Assembly (NCBI GenBank): GCA_018417955.1
Contig: JACTVC010000020.1
Coordinates: 620,001-684,000 of the forward strand
DNA length: 64,000 nt
Direction: 5' to 3'
Source of the DNA: Laccaria trichodermophora
Taxonomy: Eukaryota; Basidiomycota; Agaricomycetes; Agaricales; Hydnangiaceae
A program made the position numbers and the translations under genes. The notes under the pieces are model-generated. The model searched no databases, was not told where the DNA came from, and saw only the letters and a list, made by a program, of their open reading frames with translations. Shown here in pieces: positions 63,682 through 64,000 of this stretch. The first letter of the stretch is position 1. Each line of letters begins with the position of its first letter.

Positions 63682-64000
63682 CCAGCTGGCGCAGGTGGGC
63701 AAGTAGCTAGCATTGCAACCTGTCCTTTTGACGTTTTCAATTACAGGCGCAGAGGGGGTTCCGGGACAGCCGAGTTATCAGGGGATTGCTAGTGAGTAGG
63801 ATGCACATCCCGAGTCATTTTCATCTTCTGATCAAAATTTCTTTTGTCTCTTTGAAGAGACGGAAAGAACGATCTTGAGCAAGGGTTTTGGGGCTTGTAC
63901 AGAGGTCTGGGACCTACTATTCTCGGCTACCTCCCTATGTGGGTTATATGTTTCGCCGTTTACGATGGGATCAAGAATATTTTTGGGGAACCGCCGCTGG
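63682..64000 (+). pseudogene. Mitochondrial carrier fragment (NAD/FAD/pyrimidine-nucleotide carrier type), partial at window edge
   Basis: After a probable acceptor near 63681 the frame reads AGAGGQVASIATCPFDV, the start of a mitochondrial carrier PxDxxK signature. A shifted frame gives GVPGQPSYQGIA before a GTGAGT donor. After an intron GFWGLYRGLGPTILGYLP and FAVYDGIKNIFGEPPL follow, typical of the RIM2/NAD carrier branch, whose members sit in the inner mitochondrial membrane. The residues that should follow PFDV (IKTxLQ) are missing. One G appears lost in the GGGGG run near 63755, and the TILSK block is out of frame with GFWGLY. It is either a decayed copy or a misread exon; the gene continues beyond the window. 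Confidence 0.55.

Overview
The window looks like a repeat-dense region of a mushroom-forming basidiomycete (Agaricomycetes) chromosome. The signs are Plavaka and KDZ DNA transposons with their usual partner genes (a DUF6532 protein; a SAP-motif protein), many Copia and Gypsy-type LTR elements, a NACHT/NLR-like pseudogene, class II O-methyltransferase remnants, and short GT-AG introns of about 45-65 bp. Most of the 64 kb is transposons inside transposons. I fixed boundaries by reading terminal repeats and target-site duplications (TSDs) directly.

Region 1 (1-13014): an old Copia element on the minus strand ('Copia-1'). Three DNA transposons are nested in its gag-pol: a Plavaka-like element (1615-2635), a hAT-like element (2806-5564) and a 3.66-kb fold-back palindrome (7696-11355). 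Two of these host a 319-bp solo LTR of one family. Region 2 (13015-16240): a decayed NACHT NTPase and the front of an O-methyltransferase pseudogene (copy A).

Region 3 (16241-27141): the standout. A 10,901-bp LTR element has identical 368-bp LTRs, a perfect CCATG TSD and one uninterrupted 3,294-codon ORF that starts inside the 5' LTR. The ORF keeps only vestiges of Ty3/Gypsy RNase H and integrase and has about 12 copies of a short peptide repeat. Region 4 (27142-31775): the rest of O-methyltransferase A (itself hit by a solo LTR), a U2 snRNA gene with TATA box, a decayed unknown gene and a two-exon C2H2 zinc-finger gene. Region 5 (31776-35500): unique sequence, a 592-bp hAT MITE and the front of O-methyltransferase copy B.

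Region 6 (35501-55462): a second Copia element ('Copia-2', GAAAG TSD). Its leader carries a complete Plavaka transposon (35792-44071), whose transposase intron is in turn occupied by a hAT-like element (38511-40477). Its 3' LTR is split by a complete 6.9-kb KDZ transposon (48379-55282), which carries a 636-bp solo LTR. Region 7 (55463-60120): a diverged duplicate of region 4 (O-methyltransferase end, U2, decayed gene, zinc finger). Region 8 (60121-64000): nested MITEs, sparse sequence, and a mitochondrial carrier fragment running off the edge.

So the host genes visible are a segmentally duplicated O-methyltransferase / U2 / zinc-finger block, an NLR relic and a carrier fragment. Both O-methyltransferase copies were broken by unrelated LTR elements landing 23 bp apart in homologous sequence. 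Almost everything else is mobile DNA, of which the Plavaka, KDZ, Copia-2 and giant-ORF elements look youngest.
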